Of a DNA stretch of 9,478 bases, positions 1 through 5,583 are shown piece after piece. Below the pieces are notes generated by a model. That model was not told the origin of the DNA. It made no database searches and saw only the letters and a list, made by a program, of their open reading frames with translations. The DNA is from Lachnospiraceae bacterium (GTDB lineage: Bacteria > Bacillota > Clostridia > Lachnospirales > Lachnospiraceae). Made by a program: the position numbers and the translations under genes. The stretch is from NCBI GenBank assembly GCA_024691145.1, contig JAILNW010000211.1:1-9478 (forward strand), read 5' to 3'. Within the stretch, counting starts at the first letter, position 1; each line of letters starts with the position of its first letter.

Positions 1-1
1 T

Positions 2-256
2 TCAATAATGGGTTACATTGGTTACTATATAAAGAATAATAAGTTTTTATGTATGCTTACAATAGCACCTATCTTTGAGGAAAAAAAGCCTATAGATTCA
101 TATAAACTGACATATACAGGAGAACTTTCTCTTTCTGAATTTGCGGGATCAAAAGATGGACATGTTGAAATAAACAAAAATAAAGATTCTTATATTTTAG
201 ATTTAACTGGAGTAAAAGGGTTGTACTGGATAAAAAATAGTATAGTTTCGACTTAA
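2..256 (+). CDS. 3' end of an unrecognised gene, possible remnant paralogue of the 2436-3308 membrane protein
   Basis: The frame is open to the left edge, so the true start is probably outside the window; the ATG at 8 has no good ribosome binding site ahead of it. The first residues, MGYIGYYIKNNK followed by a short hydrophobic stretch, closely match residues 116-127 (MGYIGYYMKKNK) of the membrane protein at 2436-3308, where they sit at the end of a transmembrane helix. After about 22 residues the similarity stops. The last three helices of the relative are missing, and a soluble, probably beta-rich tail of about 55 residues follows directly. This looks like a shortened paralogue or an internally deleted copy. 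It is not clear whether it is functional. No function can be given. No clear terminator follows the stop. Confidence 0.5.
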   Translation, partial: SIMGYIGYYIKNNKFLCMLTIAPIFEEKKPIDSYKLTYTGELSLSEFAGSKDGHVEINKNKDSYILDLTGVKGLYWIKNSIVST

Positions 257-303
257 CAAATTTAAAATAAAAAATTGTATATATAAAAAAACATTTTTAG
301 ATG

Positions 304-332
304 TTGACATTTGTCTTAGATGGTAGTATTAT
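304..332 (+). promoter_or_regulatory. Sigma-A type promoter for the amt leader
   Basis: A perfect -35 box TTGACA (304-309) is followed after exactly 17 bases by TATTAT (327-332), one mismatch from the -10 consensus. Transcription would begin near 339, giving a leader of about 225 nt before the amt start codon at 566. The spacing and box quality make this the best promoter in the window. Confidence 0.75.
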
Positions 333-353
333 TTGTTCATAAGATAAATGGTT

Positions 354-383
354 TTGAAATCCAAAACACATTTTGTATATAAT
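354..383 (+). promoter_or_regulatory. Possible second promoter ahead of amt
   Basis: TTGAAA (354-359) and a perfect TATAAT (378-383) are separated by 18 bases. Transcription from here would begin near 390, immediately before the terminator-like hairpin at 393. In an AT-rich intergenic region such a match can occur by chance, and the promoter at 304-332 is better. Confidence 0.35.
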
Positions 384-392
384 TTATTTTTT

Positions 393-434
393 GAACAAAG
401 GCGTTCTGATAGATGGATGTACTTTGTTTTTTTT
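393..434 (+). terminator. Intrinsic terminator or attenuator inside the amt leader
   Basis: The arm at 393-406 (GAACAAAGGCGTTC) pairs with 415-429 around an 8-base loop (407-414). The pairing has several G-U pairs and one bulged A at 421. It is followed by eight consecutive T residues (427-434). It lies downstream of the promoter at 304-332 and far upstream of the gene, so it would stop transcription early unless the alternative hairpin at 393-406 forms. Thermodynamic strength was not computed. Confidence 0.55.
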
Positions 435-452
435 GTTACTATGGACAGTAAC
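393..452 (+). promoter_or_regulatory. Candidate ANTAR-type dual hexaloop antitermination element in the amt leader
   Basis: Two small hairpins share the same loop design. The first has stem GAAC/GTTC (393-396, 403-406) with hexaloop AAAGGC (397-402). The second has a perfect 6-bp stem GTTACT/AGTAAC (435-440, 447-452) with hexaloop ATGGAC (441-446). Both loops have A at position 1 and G at position 4, the known signature bound by ANTAR-domain antiterminators such as EutV and NasR. The first hairpin uses the same bases as the 5' arm of the terminator at 393-434, so the two folds exclude each other. The linker of 28 nt is longer than usual and contains the terminator's 3' arm and T-tract, which is atypical. 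An ANTAR regulator controlling ammonium uptake fits known nitrogen-gene targets; no such protein gene is in the window. Confidence 0.55.
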
Positions 453-502
453 GATTTTTAATTTCATATTTATTGCGCGATAAATGAAACTATTAACATA
501 CA

Positions 503-544
503 ACGGGGTATGAACTTTTATAAAAAAGCTCATGCCCCGTTTTT
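503..544 (+). terminator. Terminator-like hairpin directly ahead of amt
   Basis: The arms ACGGGGTATGAACT (503-516) and AGCTCATGCCCCGT (527-540) form a 14-bp stem with two G-U pairs, a 10-base loop, and a terminal T run (538-544 region). It ends 21 bases before the amt ATG, so it cannot simply end an upstream gene: it lies inside the amt transcript. The likely role is a second attenuation point. It could instead end an unseen short leader RNA, with amt transcribed by read-through. Confidence 0.7.
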
Positions 545-565
545 AGTCATTGAGGAGGATAAAAT

Positions 566-2311
566 ATGGATAGTACAATTTCAAGTATGGTTACTAAAGA
601 AGTTTTTGCAGTATGGTTTTTAATAGGTGCAGCCCTTGTATTTTTCATGCAGTGTGGTTTTGCAATGGTTGAGAGTGGATTTACGAGAGCAAAGAATGCT
701 GGTAACATTATCATGAAGAACCTTATGGACTTTTGTATAGGAACTGTAATGTTTATATTATTAGGATATGGACTTATGATGGGAAAACAGCAGTTTGGTG
801 GTATAGTAGGAACACCTGGCTTTAAGATATTTTCAGATTTTAATGCATTTGATTCTTCAAACTTTGTATTTAACTTAATTTTCTGTGCAACAGCTGCTAC
901 AATAGTATCTGGTGCAATGGCTGAAAGAACTAAGTTCTCAGCATACTGTATTTATTCAGCTGCTATTTCAGCTTTTATATATCCAATCGAAGCAGGATGG
1001 ATATGGAACAGTGACGGATGGTTAGTAAAACTTGGATTCCATGATTTCGCTGGATCAACAGCAATTCATATGGTAGGTGGTATTAGTGCTTTAATCGGTG
1101 CTAAAATCCTTGGACCTCGTATTGGTAAGTATAAAAAAGATAAAAAGACTGGTAAGATTAAAGTAAAAGCTATTCCAGGACATAACTTAACAATTGGTGC
1201 TTTAGGTGTATTTATTCTCTGGTTTGGATGGTATGGTTTTAACGGTGCAGCAGCAACAGATACAGATATGCTTGCAAAAATATTTGTAACAACAACTCTT
1301 GCTCCAGCAGTTGCAACAGTAGTAACAATGATTTTTACATGGGTTAAAGATGGAAAACCTGATGTTTCAATGAGCCTTAACGCATCACTTGCAGGACTTG
1401 TAGCTATAACAGCTCCTTGTGATTGTACAGATGCACTTGGTTCAATTATTATAGGTATTGTTTCAGGATTTATAGTAGTACTTGCAGTAGAATTTATAGA
1501 TACAAAATTATATATTGATGACCCTGTTGGTGCATGTGCAGGACATCTTGCAAATGGTGTATGGGGAACAATTGCAGTTGGTTTATTCTCAACAGGAGCA
1601 AATGGTGTAGGTAAAGGATTATTCTATGGTGGTGGATTTAAACAGTTAGGAATACAGTTATTAGGATTTGTTGCAGTAGCAGCTTGGACAGCAATTACTA
1701 TTACAATAGTATTTAAAATTATTGAGAAATATCACGGCCTTAGAGTTACTGAGGAAGAAGAAACAACAGGACTTGATGCAACAGAGCATAACCTTCCTTC
1801 AGCATATGCAGACTTTATGCCAGCTATGGCTGTTGCAACATCTTCAGCTATGCAGGCAGTACTTCCTGAACCAAAGACTGTTACAGGAAAAACTCAGCCT
1901 GTAGAAAAAGCAGTTCCAGTTGAAACATATACAACTAAGAAATCATCAAGACTTACAAAGGTTGTTATGATATTTAACCCAGCAAGATTTGAGGCAGTTA
2001 AAGAGGCTATGAACGGAATCGGTGTAACAGGTATGACAGTTACAAATGTTATGGGTTGTGGTATCCAAAAGGGACACCTTAGAAAATATCGTGGTGTTGA
2101 GATAGAGGAACTTAACTTAAATCCTAAGATGAAACTTGAGATGGTTGTTTCTGCAGTACCAGTTGAAAAGGTTGTAGATTCAGCAAGAGAGGTTCTTTAC
2201 ACTGGTAACATCGGTGATGGCAAGATATTTATCTATGACGTTGATGATGTTGTTAAGGTAAGAACAGGTGAACATGGTTATGACGCGCTTCAAGGCGAGG
2301 ATGACATATAA
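566..2311 (+). CDS. amt: Ammonium transporter with fused C-terminal PII signalling domain
   Basis: An Amt/MEP/Rh channel that brings ammonium across the cytoplasmic membrane, carrying its own PII regulator. Residues 10-390 are the 11-helix channel. The family motif GAMAERTKFSAY (116-127), Asp160, the twin pore histidines His168 and His327 (in DDPVGACAGHLANGVWG) and a probable gate Phe106 are all present. Residues 391-460 hold the conserved cytoplasmic tail and an Ala/Pro/Val-rich linker. Residues 461-581 are a full PII domain: GCGIQKGH with ATP/2-oxoglutarate-site Gln501, T-loop start KYRG, the TGNIGDGKIF turn (546-555) and RTGE (566-569). The T-loop tyrosine that is uridylylated in E. coli GlnB (Tyr51) is Ile513 here, so classical uridylylation at that site is not possible; sensing by ATP/ADP and 2-oxoglutarate is inferred. 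The ATG has a strong GAGGAGG site 6-8 bases upstream. Expression is probably governed by the structured leader. Confidence 0.96.
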   Translation: MDSTISSMVTKEVFAVWFLIGAALVFFMQCGFAMVESGFTRAKNAGNIIMKNLMDFCIGTVMFILLGYGLMMGKQQFGGIVGTPGFKIFSDFNAFDSSNFVFNLIFCATAATIVSGAMAERTKFSAYCIYSAAISAFIYPIEAGWIWNSDGWLVKLGFHDFAGSTAIHMVGGISALIGAKILGPRIGKYKKDKKTGKIKVKAIPGHNLTIGALGVFILWFGWYGFNGAAATDTDMLAKIFVTTTLAPAVATVVTMIFTWVKDGKPDVSMSLNASLAGLVAITAPCDCTDALGSIIIGIVSGFIVVLAVEFIDTKLYIDDPVGACAGHLANGVWGTIAVGLFSTGANGVGKGLFYGGGFKQLGIQLLGFVAVAAWTAITITIVFKIIEKYHGLRVTEEEETTGLDATEHNLPSAYADFMPAMAVATSSAMQAVLPEPKTVTGKTQPVEKAVPVETYTTKKSSRLTKVVMIFNPARFEAVKEAMNGIGVTGMTVTNVMGCGIQKGHLRKYRGVEIEELNLNPKMKLEMVVSAVPVEKVVDSAREVLYTGNIGDGKIFIYDVDDVVKVRTGEHGYDALQGEDDI

Positions 2312-2323
2312 TCAACATATCCA

Positions 2324-2359
2324 AAGAAGAGCAGGATTATGGCCTGCTCTTCTTGTTGT
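2324..2359 (+). terminator. Intrinsic terminator of amt
   Basis: A perfect 12-bp stem, AAGAAGAGCAGG (2324-2335) with CCTGCTCTTCTT (2343-2354), has a 7-base loop and a short T-rich tail. It begins 13 bases after the amt stop codon and ends that unit. Confidence 0.85.
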
Positions 2360-2384
2360 AAAAAAATAAGCTATATGCTATAAT
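2356..2384 (+). promoter_or_regulatory. Promoter of the 2436 membrane protein gene
   Basis: TTGTAA (2356-2361), a 17-base spacer and a perfect TATAAT (2379-2384) preceded by TGC, an extended -10 element. It starts at the tail of the amt terminator and lies about 50 bases before the start codon, suggesting an independent short transcript. Confidence 0.65.
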
Positions 2385-2435
2385 AACTTTTGTAAAAGTA
2401 ATAATATAAATCTAACATTTTAAGGAGTATTGAGT

Positions 2436-3308
2436 ATGAGATCTTTAAAAAAATTATTTGGTGGGATTGATTTAACATGGAAAAAGGTTATTATAGCATC
2501 TATAATAGCCGGCGTGTACACTGCCATTATGGCTATAGTACCTGCTTTACAATATACATCATTTAACACAATAGCCGTAACATTTGAAGTATGGATTTTA
2601 TTAGGTATTATTATTATAATGAATAGTAAATCTAATAAAGATGCAGCTTTGAAGTGCTTTGTGTTCTTTTTAATAAGTCAGCCTCTTGTTTACCTTATAC
2701 AGGTACCTTTCAGCTGGCAACATTGGGGCTTATTTGGTTACTACAAGTTTTGGTTTATATGGACAATCCTTTGCCTTCCAATGGGGTATATAGGTTATTA
2801 TATGAAAAAGAATAAATGGTGGGGATTACTTATTCTTTTACCAATGATATCTTTAACACTTGAGCAATATGCGGCATATTTATCATACTTTATTTTTTCA
2901 TATCCAAGATATATTTTAATAAGTATCTTTTGTGCAGCAGCAGCTATTATTTATCCAATAGCAATATTTGATAATAAAAAGATAAGAATAGCGGGTGTGT
3001 CAATAAGTGCTTTATTGATTATTATAATAACAGTATTTAGATTAGTTAATCCATTTGTTTACAGCACAGATTTACTGTTAAGCGGAGAAGAATATACATT
3101 TGATGACACTTATAAAGTATATTTTGATGATGAAAAATACGGAGACTTATCTATTAAATATGAAGATGGCCTGGAATGCTGGAAAGTGCATGCTGAAATA
3201 AAAAGAGATGGAAAAACAACATTTACATTAGAATCTCCTGAAGGAGAAAAGAGAGAATTTAGCGTTGATATAAAACGAGATACATATGATTTGGAAGAAA
3301 TAAAATAA
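2436..3308 (+). CDS. Polytopic membrane protein of unknown function
   Basis: I do not recognise a family. The 290-residue product has about seven hydrophobic segments, roughly at residues 17-37, 45-62, 70-90, 103-122, 128-147, 157-177 and 184-204. These are followed by a soluble, acidic, probably beta-rich tail (210-290) with no membrane segment. There is no cleavable signal peptide and no catalytic motif that I can name. The ATG at 2436 is chosen because AAGGAG (2422-2427) lies 8 bases before it; the in-frame TTG at 2430 would be only 2 bases from that site. Residues 116-127 are nearly repeated in the partial gene at the left edge, so the amt gene is flanked by two members of this family. 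The gene has its own promoter and terminator. Expression is clearly supported, function is not. Confidence 0.85.
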   Translation: MRSLKKLFGGIDLTWKKVIIASIIAGVYTAIMAIVPALQYTSFNTIAVTFEVWILLGIIIIMNSKSNKDAALKCFVFFLISQPLVYLIQVPFSWQHWGLFGYYKFWFIWTILCLPMGYIGYYMKKNKWWGLLILLPMISLTLEQYAAYLSYFIFSYPRYILISIFCAAAAIIYPIAIFDNKKIRIAGVSISALLIIIITVFRLVNPFVYSTDLLLSGEEYTFDDTYKVYFDDEKYGDLSIKYEDGLECWKVHAEIKRDGKTTFTLESPEGEKREFSVDIKRDTYDLEEIK

Positions 3309-3314
3309 AAATAA

Positions 3315-3355
3315 AGGAAGACTGGTAAGTAAATCTTATTAGTCTTCTTATTATT
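3315..3355 (+). terminator. Intrinsic terminator after the 2436 membrane protein gene
   Basis: The arm 3317-3329 (GAAGACTGGTAAG) pairs with 3335-3347 (CTTATTAGTCTTC), 13 bp with two G-U pairs and a 5-base loop, followed by a T-rich tail. It starts 6 bases after the stop codon and separates this gene from the six-gene run that follows. Confidence 0.8.
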
Positions 3356-3378
3356 ATATAGGAGAATAAAGATAAAAC

Positions 3379-3407
3379 TTGCAAATTTTTTATAAATGTA
3401 TTATTAT
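3379..3407 (+). promoter_or_regulatory. Promoter of the metal-GTPase/sortase/histidine gene run
   Basis: TTGCAA (3379-3384), a 17-base spacer and TATTAT (3402-3407). No other convincing promoter or terminator is visible between here and hisD, so this may serve the whole run. TATGGT and TATAAG hexamers a few bases downstream make the exact -10 uncertain. Confidence 0.5.
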
Positions 3408-3425
3408 GGTATAAGGATTATTATA

Positions 3426-3468
3426 TAGACACACAAGTACATATTTATAATATGAAAGATCGTGTCTA
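3426..3468 (+). repeat. Nested inverted repeats in the leader of the CobW-family gene
   Basis: TAGACAC (3426-3432) is matched by GTGTCTA (3462-3468). Between them CATATT (3440-3445) is matched by AATATG (3449-3454). In RNA this would be a 7-bp outer stem enclosing a 6-bp hairpin, ending just before the ribosome binding site GGAGG (near 3474-3478). It could be an operator or a leader structure. It does not match a Fur or Zur box that I can recognise. Confidence 0.4.
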
Positions 3469-3488
3469 AAGATGGAGGAATGGTTTAA

Positions 3489-4601
3489 ATGACAAAGATA
3501 GACATTATATCAGGTTTTTTAGGTGCTGGAAAGACAACACTTATTAAGAAGTTAATTAAAGAAGTATTTGAGGGACAGAAGATAGTACTGATTGAGAATG
3601 AATTTGGTGAGATCGGTATTGATGGCGGCTTCTTAAAGGAAGCAGGAATTAATGTTACAGAGATGAATTCAGGCTGTATATGCTGTTCACTTGTTGGAGA
3701 CTTTGGAAAGGCTCTTAGTGAAGTATTAAAGACTTATGCACCTGACAGAGTTATTATAGAACCATCAGGAGTAGGAAAGTTATCAGACGTTATAAAGGCT
3801 GTACAGGGTGTAGAGAGTGATGTTGAGATAGAACTTAACAGTTTTACTGCAGTAGTTGATGCTAATAAGTGTAAGATGTATATGAAGAACTTTGGCGAGT
3901 TTTTCAACAATCAGATAGAAAGTGCAAAGACTATTATTTTAAGCAGAACACAGAACATAAGTGACGAAAAGTTAGAAACAGTTCTTAATATGATAAAGGA
4001 ACATAATGACAAGGCTGTTATAGTAACAACACCTTGGGATGATATAGAGGGAGCAGCTATTCTTAATGCCATGGAGCAGAAGAATACATTCGAAGAAGAA
4101 CTACTTAAGTCCCATCACGAGGACCACCATCATCATCATGAGCATGATGAAAATTGTGAATGTGGCTGCCATGACCATGACCACGAGCATCATCATGACC
4201 ATGACCATGAACACCACGATCACGATCACGACCATGACCATGATCATCATCACCATGAACATGATGAGAATTGTGAGTGTGGATGCCACAATCATGACCA
4301 TGACCATCACCACCATCATCATGCAGATGAAGTATTTACAAGCTGGGGTAAGGAAACTCCTAGAAAGTATACTAAGGAAGAACTTGAGGCAGCTGTTTCT
4401 AAGCTTGCCAATGGTGAAGAGTATGGTATTATACTTCGTGCAAAGGGAATTCTTCCAGCAGCAGAAGGAGAATGGTTCCATTTTGACCTTGTACCAGGTG
4501 AGTATGAGATAAGAAGAGGAGCTGCAGATTATACAGGAAGATTATGTGTAATTGGAACTAATCTTAATGAGGATGAATTACAGAAATTATTCTTGCTGTA
4601 A
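3489..4601 (+). CDS. COG0523 (CobW/P47K) GTPase with His/Cys-rich metal-binding loop
   Basis: A G3E-family P-loop GTPase of the kind thought to deliver zinc or another divalent metal to target proteins in the cytoplasm. Visible motifs are the Walker A GFLGAGKTT (9-17), ENEFGEIGID (36-45), the family metal motif CICC (63-66) and EPSG (91-94). A His-rich insert spans residues 209-278, with 36 histidines and two ENCECGC boxes (221-227 and 260-266). The CobW C-terminal domain is at about 280-370. The usual guanine-specificity motif NKxD appears replaced by SRTQ (152-155), so nucleotide preference is uncertain. The start has GGAGG about 10 bases upstream. It is the first gene of a closely packed run and lies 18 bases before a second COG0523-like gene. 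The metal is not determinable from sequence; zinc is the most likely, with nickel and cobalt as alternatives. Confidence 0.92.
   Translation: MTKIDIISGFLGAGKTTLIKKLIKEVFEGQKIVLIENEFGEIGIDGGFLKEAGINVTEMNSGCICCSLVGDFGKALSEVLKTYAPDRVIIEPSGVGKLSDVIKAVQGVESDVEIELNSFTAVVDANKCKMYMKNFGEFFNNQIESAKTIILSRTQNISDEKLETVLNMIKEHNDKAVIVTTPWDDIEGAAILNAMEQKNTFEEELLKSHHEDHHHHHEHDENCECGCHDHDHEHHHDHDHEHHDHDHDHDHDHHHHEHDENCECGCHNHDHDHHHHHHADEVFTSWGKETPRKYTKEELEAAVSKLANGEEYGIILRAKGILPAAEGEWFHFDLVPGEYEIRRGAADYTGRLCVIGTNLNEDELQKLFLL
4113..4322 (+). repeat. Coding repeat: duplicated His/Cys metal-binding module
   Basis: Within the GTPase gene, 70 codons contain 36 His codons (25 CAT, 11 CAC). A module of His run, EHDENCECGCH and alternating His-Asp occurs twice with an offset of 117 bases (39 codons): the ENCECGC boxes begin at 4149 and 4266. 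The two copies differ mainly at silent third positions, which indicates an internal duplication kept under protein-level selection. Confidence 0.85.
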
Positions 4602-4619
4602 AGAAAGGAATGTATACAG

Positions 4620-5561
4620 ATGGATATACCTGTATTTTTAATAACAGGATTTTTAGAGAGCGGAAAGACATCTTTTATTAATGAAACAATAAGAGATCCT
4701 GAATTTGCTTCAAATGATAATACTCTTATTATTTGCTGCGAAGAGGGAATTGAAGAATATAATATTAAAGAATTAGCTTCAATGAGAATATATGTTGAAT
4801 TTGTTGAGGATATGGAAGAACTTAATGAGCAGCTTCTTAAAAAACTAAATTCAAAGTATAAACCTAAGAGAATTCTTATTGAATATAATGGAACTTGGCC
4901 GATAGAATATATAGCGGATCTTGATTTGCCAAAGAAATGGATGTTAGTTCAGATAATAACAACAGCAGATGCCACAACATTTTTAAATTATATTAATAAC
5001 ATGGGTAATCTTATGGTGGACAGTTTATCTAATGCAGATATGATTATATTTAACAGATGTACTCCTGAAACAGATAAGCTGGCATTTAGAAGAAAGATTA
5101 AGATGATTAACAGACAGGCACAGATTATATATGAAAGTGTTGATGGTGAAGTTGGCGGTGAAGTTGAAGAAGAACTTCCTTTTGATATCAATGCTGACAC
5201 TATTTTAATAGAAGATGATGATTATGGCCTTTGGTATATGGATGCTGCAGATAATCCAAGAAAGTATGATAACAAAGTTGTCTGCTTTAAGGGAATGGTA
5301 TATAAGAACGGAAAGTTCCCAGATGGATTTTTTGTACCAGGCAGATTTGCCATGACTTGCTGTGCAGATGACCTTGCATTCGTAGGATTTATTACAAAGT
5401 ACAGTGATGCAGGACAGTTTAAAGATAAAGACTGGGTTAAGGTTACAGCAAAGGTAAGATGTGAATACAATCCTGCATATAAAGGAGAAGGACCAATTCT
5501 ATATGCTACAAGTGTAGTTAAGGATGAAGAGCCTGAGGAAAAAGTCGTATATTTCACATAA
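4620..5561 (+). CDS. Degenerate COG0523-like P-loop protein fused to a TIGR03943/DUF1980-type C-terminal domain
   Basis: The N-terminal half (about 1-195) follows the COG0523 pattern: Walker A GFLESGKTS (10-18), EYNG (88-91) at the place of EPSG, and NRCT (145-148) at the place of NKxD. The CxCC metal motif of the family is absent; an unrelated CC pair (39-40) lies in the strand where the preceding protein has IENEFG. The C-terminal part (about 200-313), with DNPRKYDNK, KGMVY, and GRFAMTCCADD with Cys247-Cys248, resembles the end of TIGR03943 proteins (B. subtilis YcgQ type), which normally have N-terminal membrane helices and pair with a permease. No helices or permease are seen here. It begins 18 bases after the His-rich GTPase gene, implying co-expression and a shared metal-related role. 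The C-terminal assignment is from memory of the family motif. Function is inferred, probably metal handling. Confidence 0.78.
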   Translation: MDIPVFLITGFLESGKTSFINETIRDPEFASNDNTLIICCEEGIEEYNIKELASMRIYVEFVEDMEELNEQLLKKLNSKYKPKRILIEYNGTWPIEYIADLDLPKKWMLVQIITTADATTFLNYINNMGNLMVDSLSNADMIIFNRCTPETDKLAFRRKIKMINRQAQIIYESVDGEVGGEVEEELPFDINADTILIEDDDYGLWYMDAADNPRKYDNKVVCFKGMVYKNGKFPDGFFVPGRFAMTCCADDLAFVGFITKYSDAGQFKDKDWVKVTAKVRCEYNPAYKGEGPILYATSVVKDEEPEEKVVYFT

Positions 5562-5583
5562 TTAAAGCTTTGAGGTGTGTGGC

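Noticed and set aside
351..367. Hairpin GTTTTG/CAAAAC as the first hairpin of the ANTAR pair
   Set aside because: The loop AAATC is five bases and lacks G4, so it does not match the hexaloop rule; it may still be a minor leader hairpin.
2430..2435. TTG start for the membrane protein, adding two residues
   Set aside because: It is only 2 bases from AAGGAG; the ATG at 2436 has the normal 8-base spacing.
3408..3488. T-box or other amino-acid riboswitch controlling the histidine run
   Set aside because: The leader is only about 75 nt and has no T-box anti-terminator sequence or terminator; the 19 bases between the sortase and hisZ are also too short.
4113..4322. CRISPR-like or satellite repeat
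   Set aside because: The repeat is low-complexity coding sequence with in-frame His/Asp codons, no unique spacers and only two module copies.
4101..4481. Minus-strand open frame rich in Met and Val across the His-rich region
   Set aside because: It is the reverse complement of CAT/CAC and GAC/GAT codon runs (ATG, GTC, GTG) and has no ribosome binding site; the + strand frame has clear family motifs.
5575..5583. GTG start for the sortase, adding three residues
   Set aside because: The GTG overlaps the GAGG ribosome binding site that fits the ATG at 5584.
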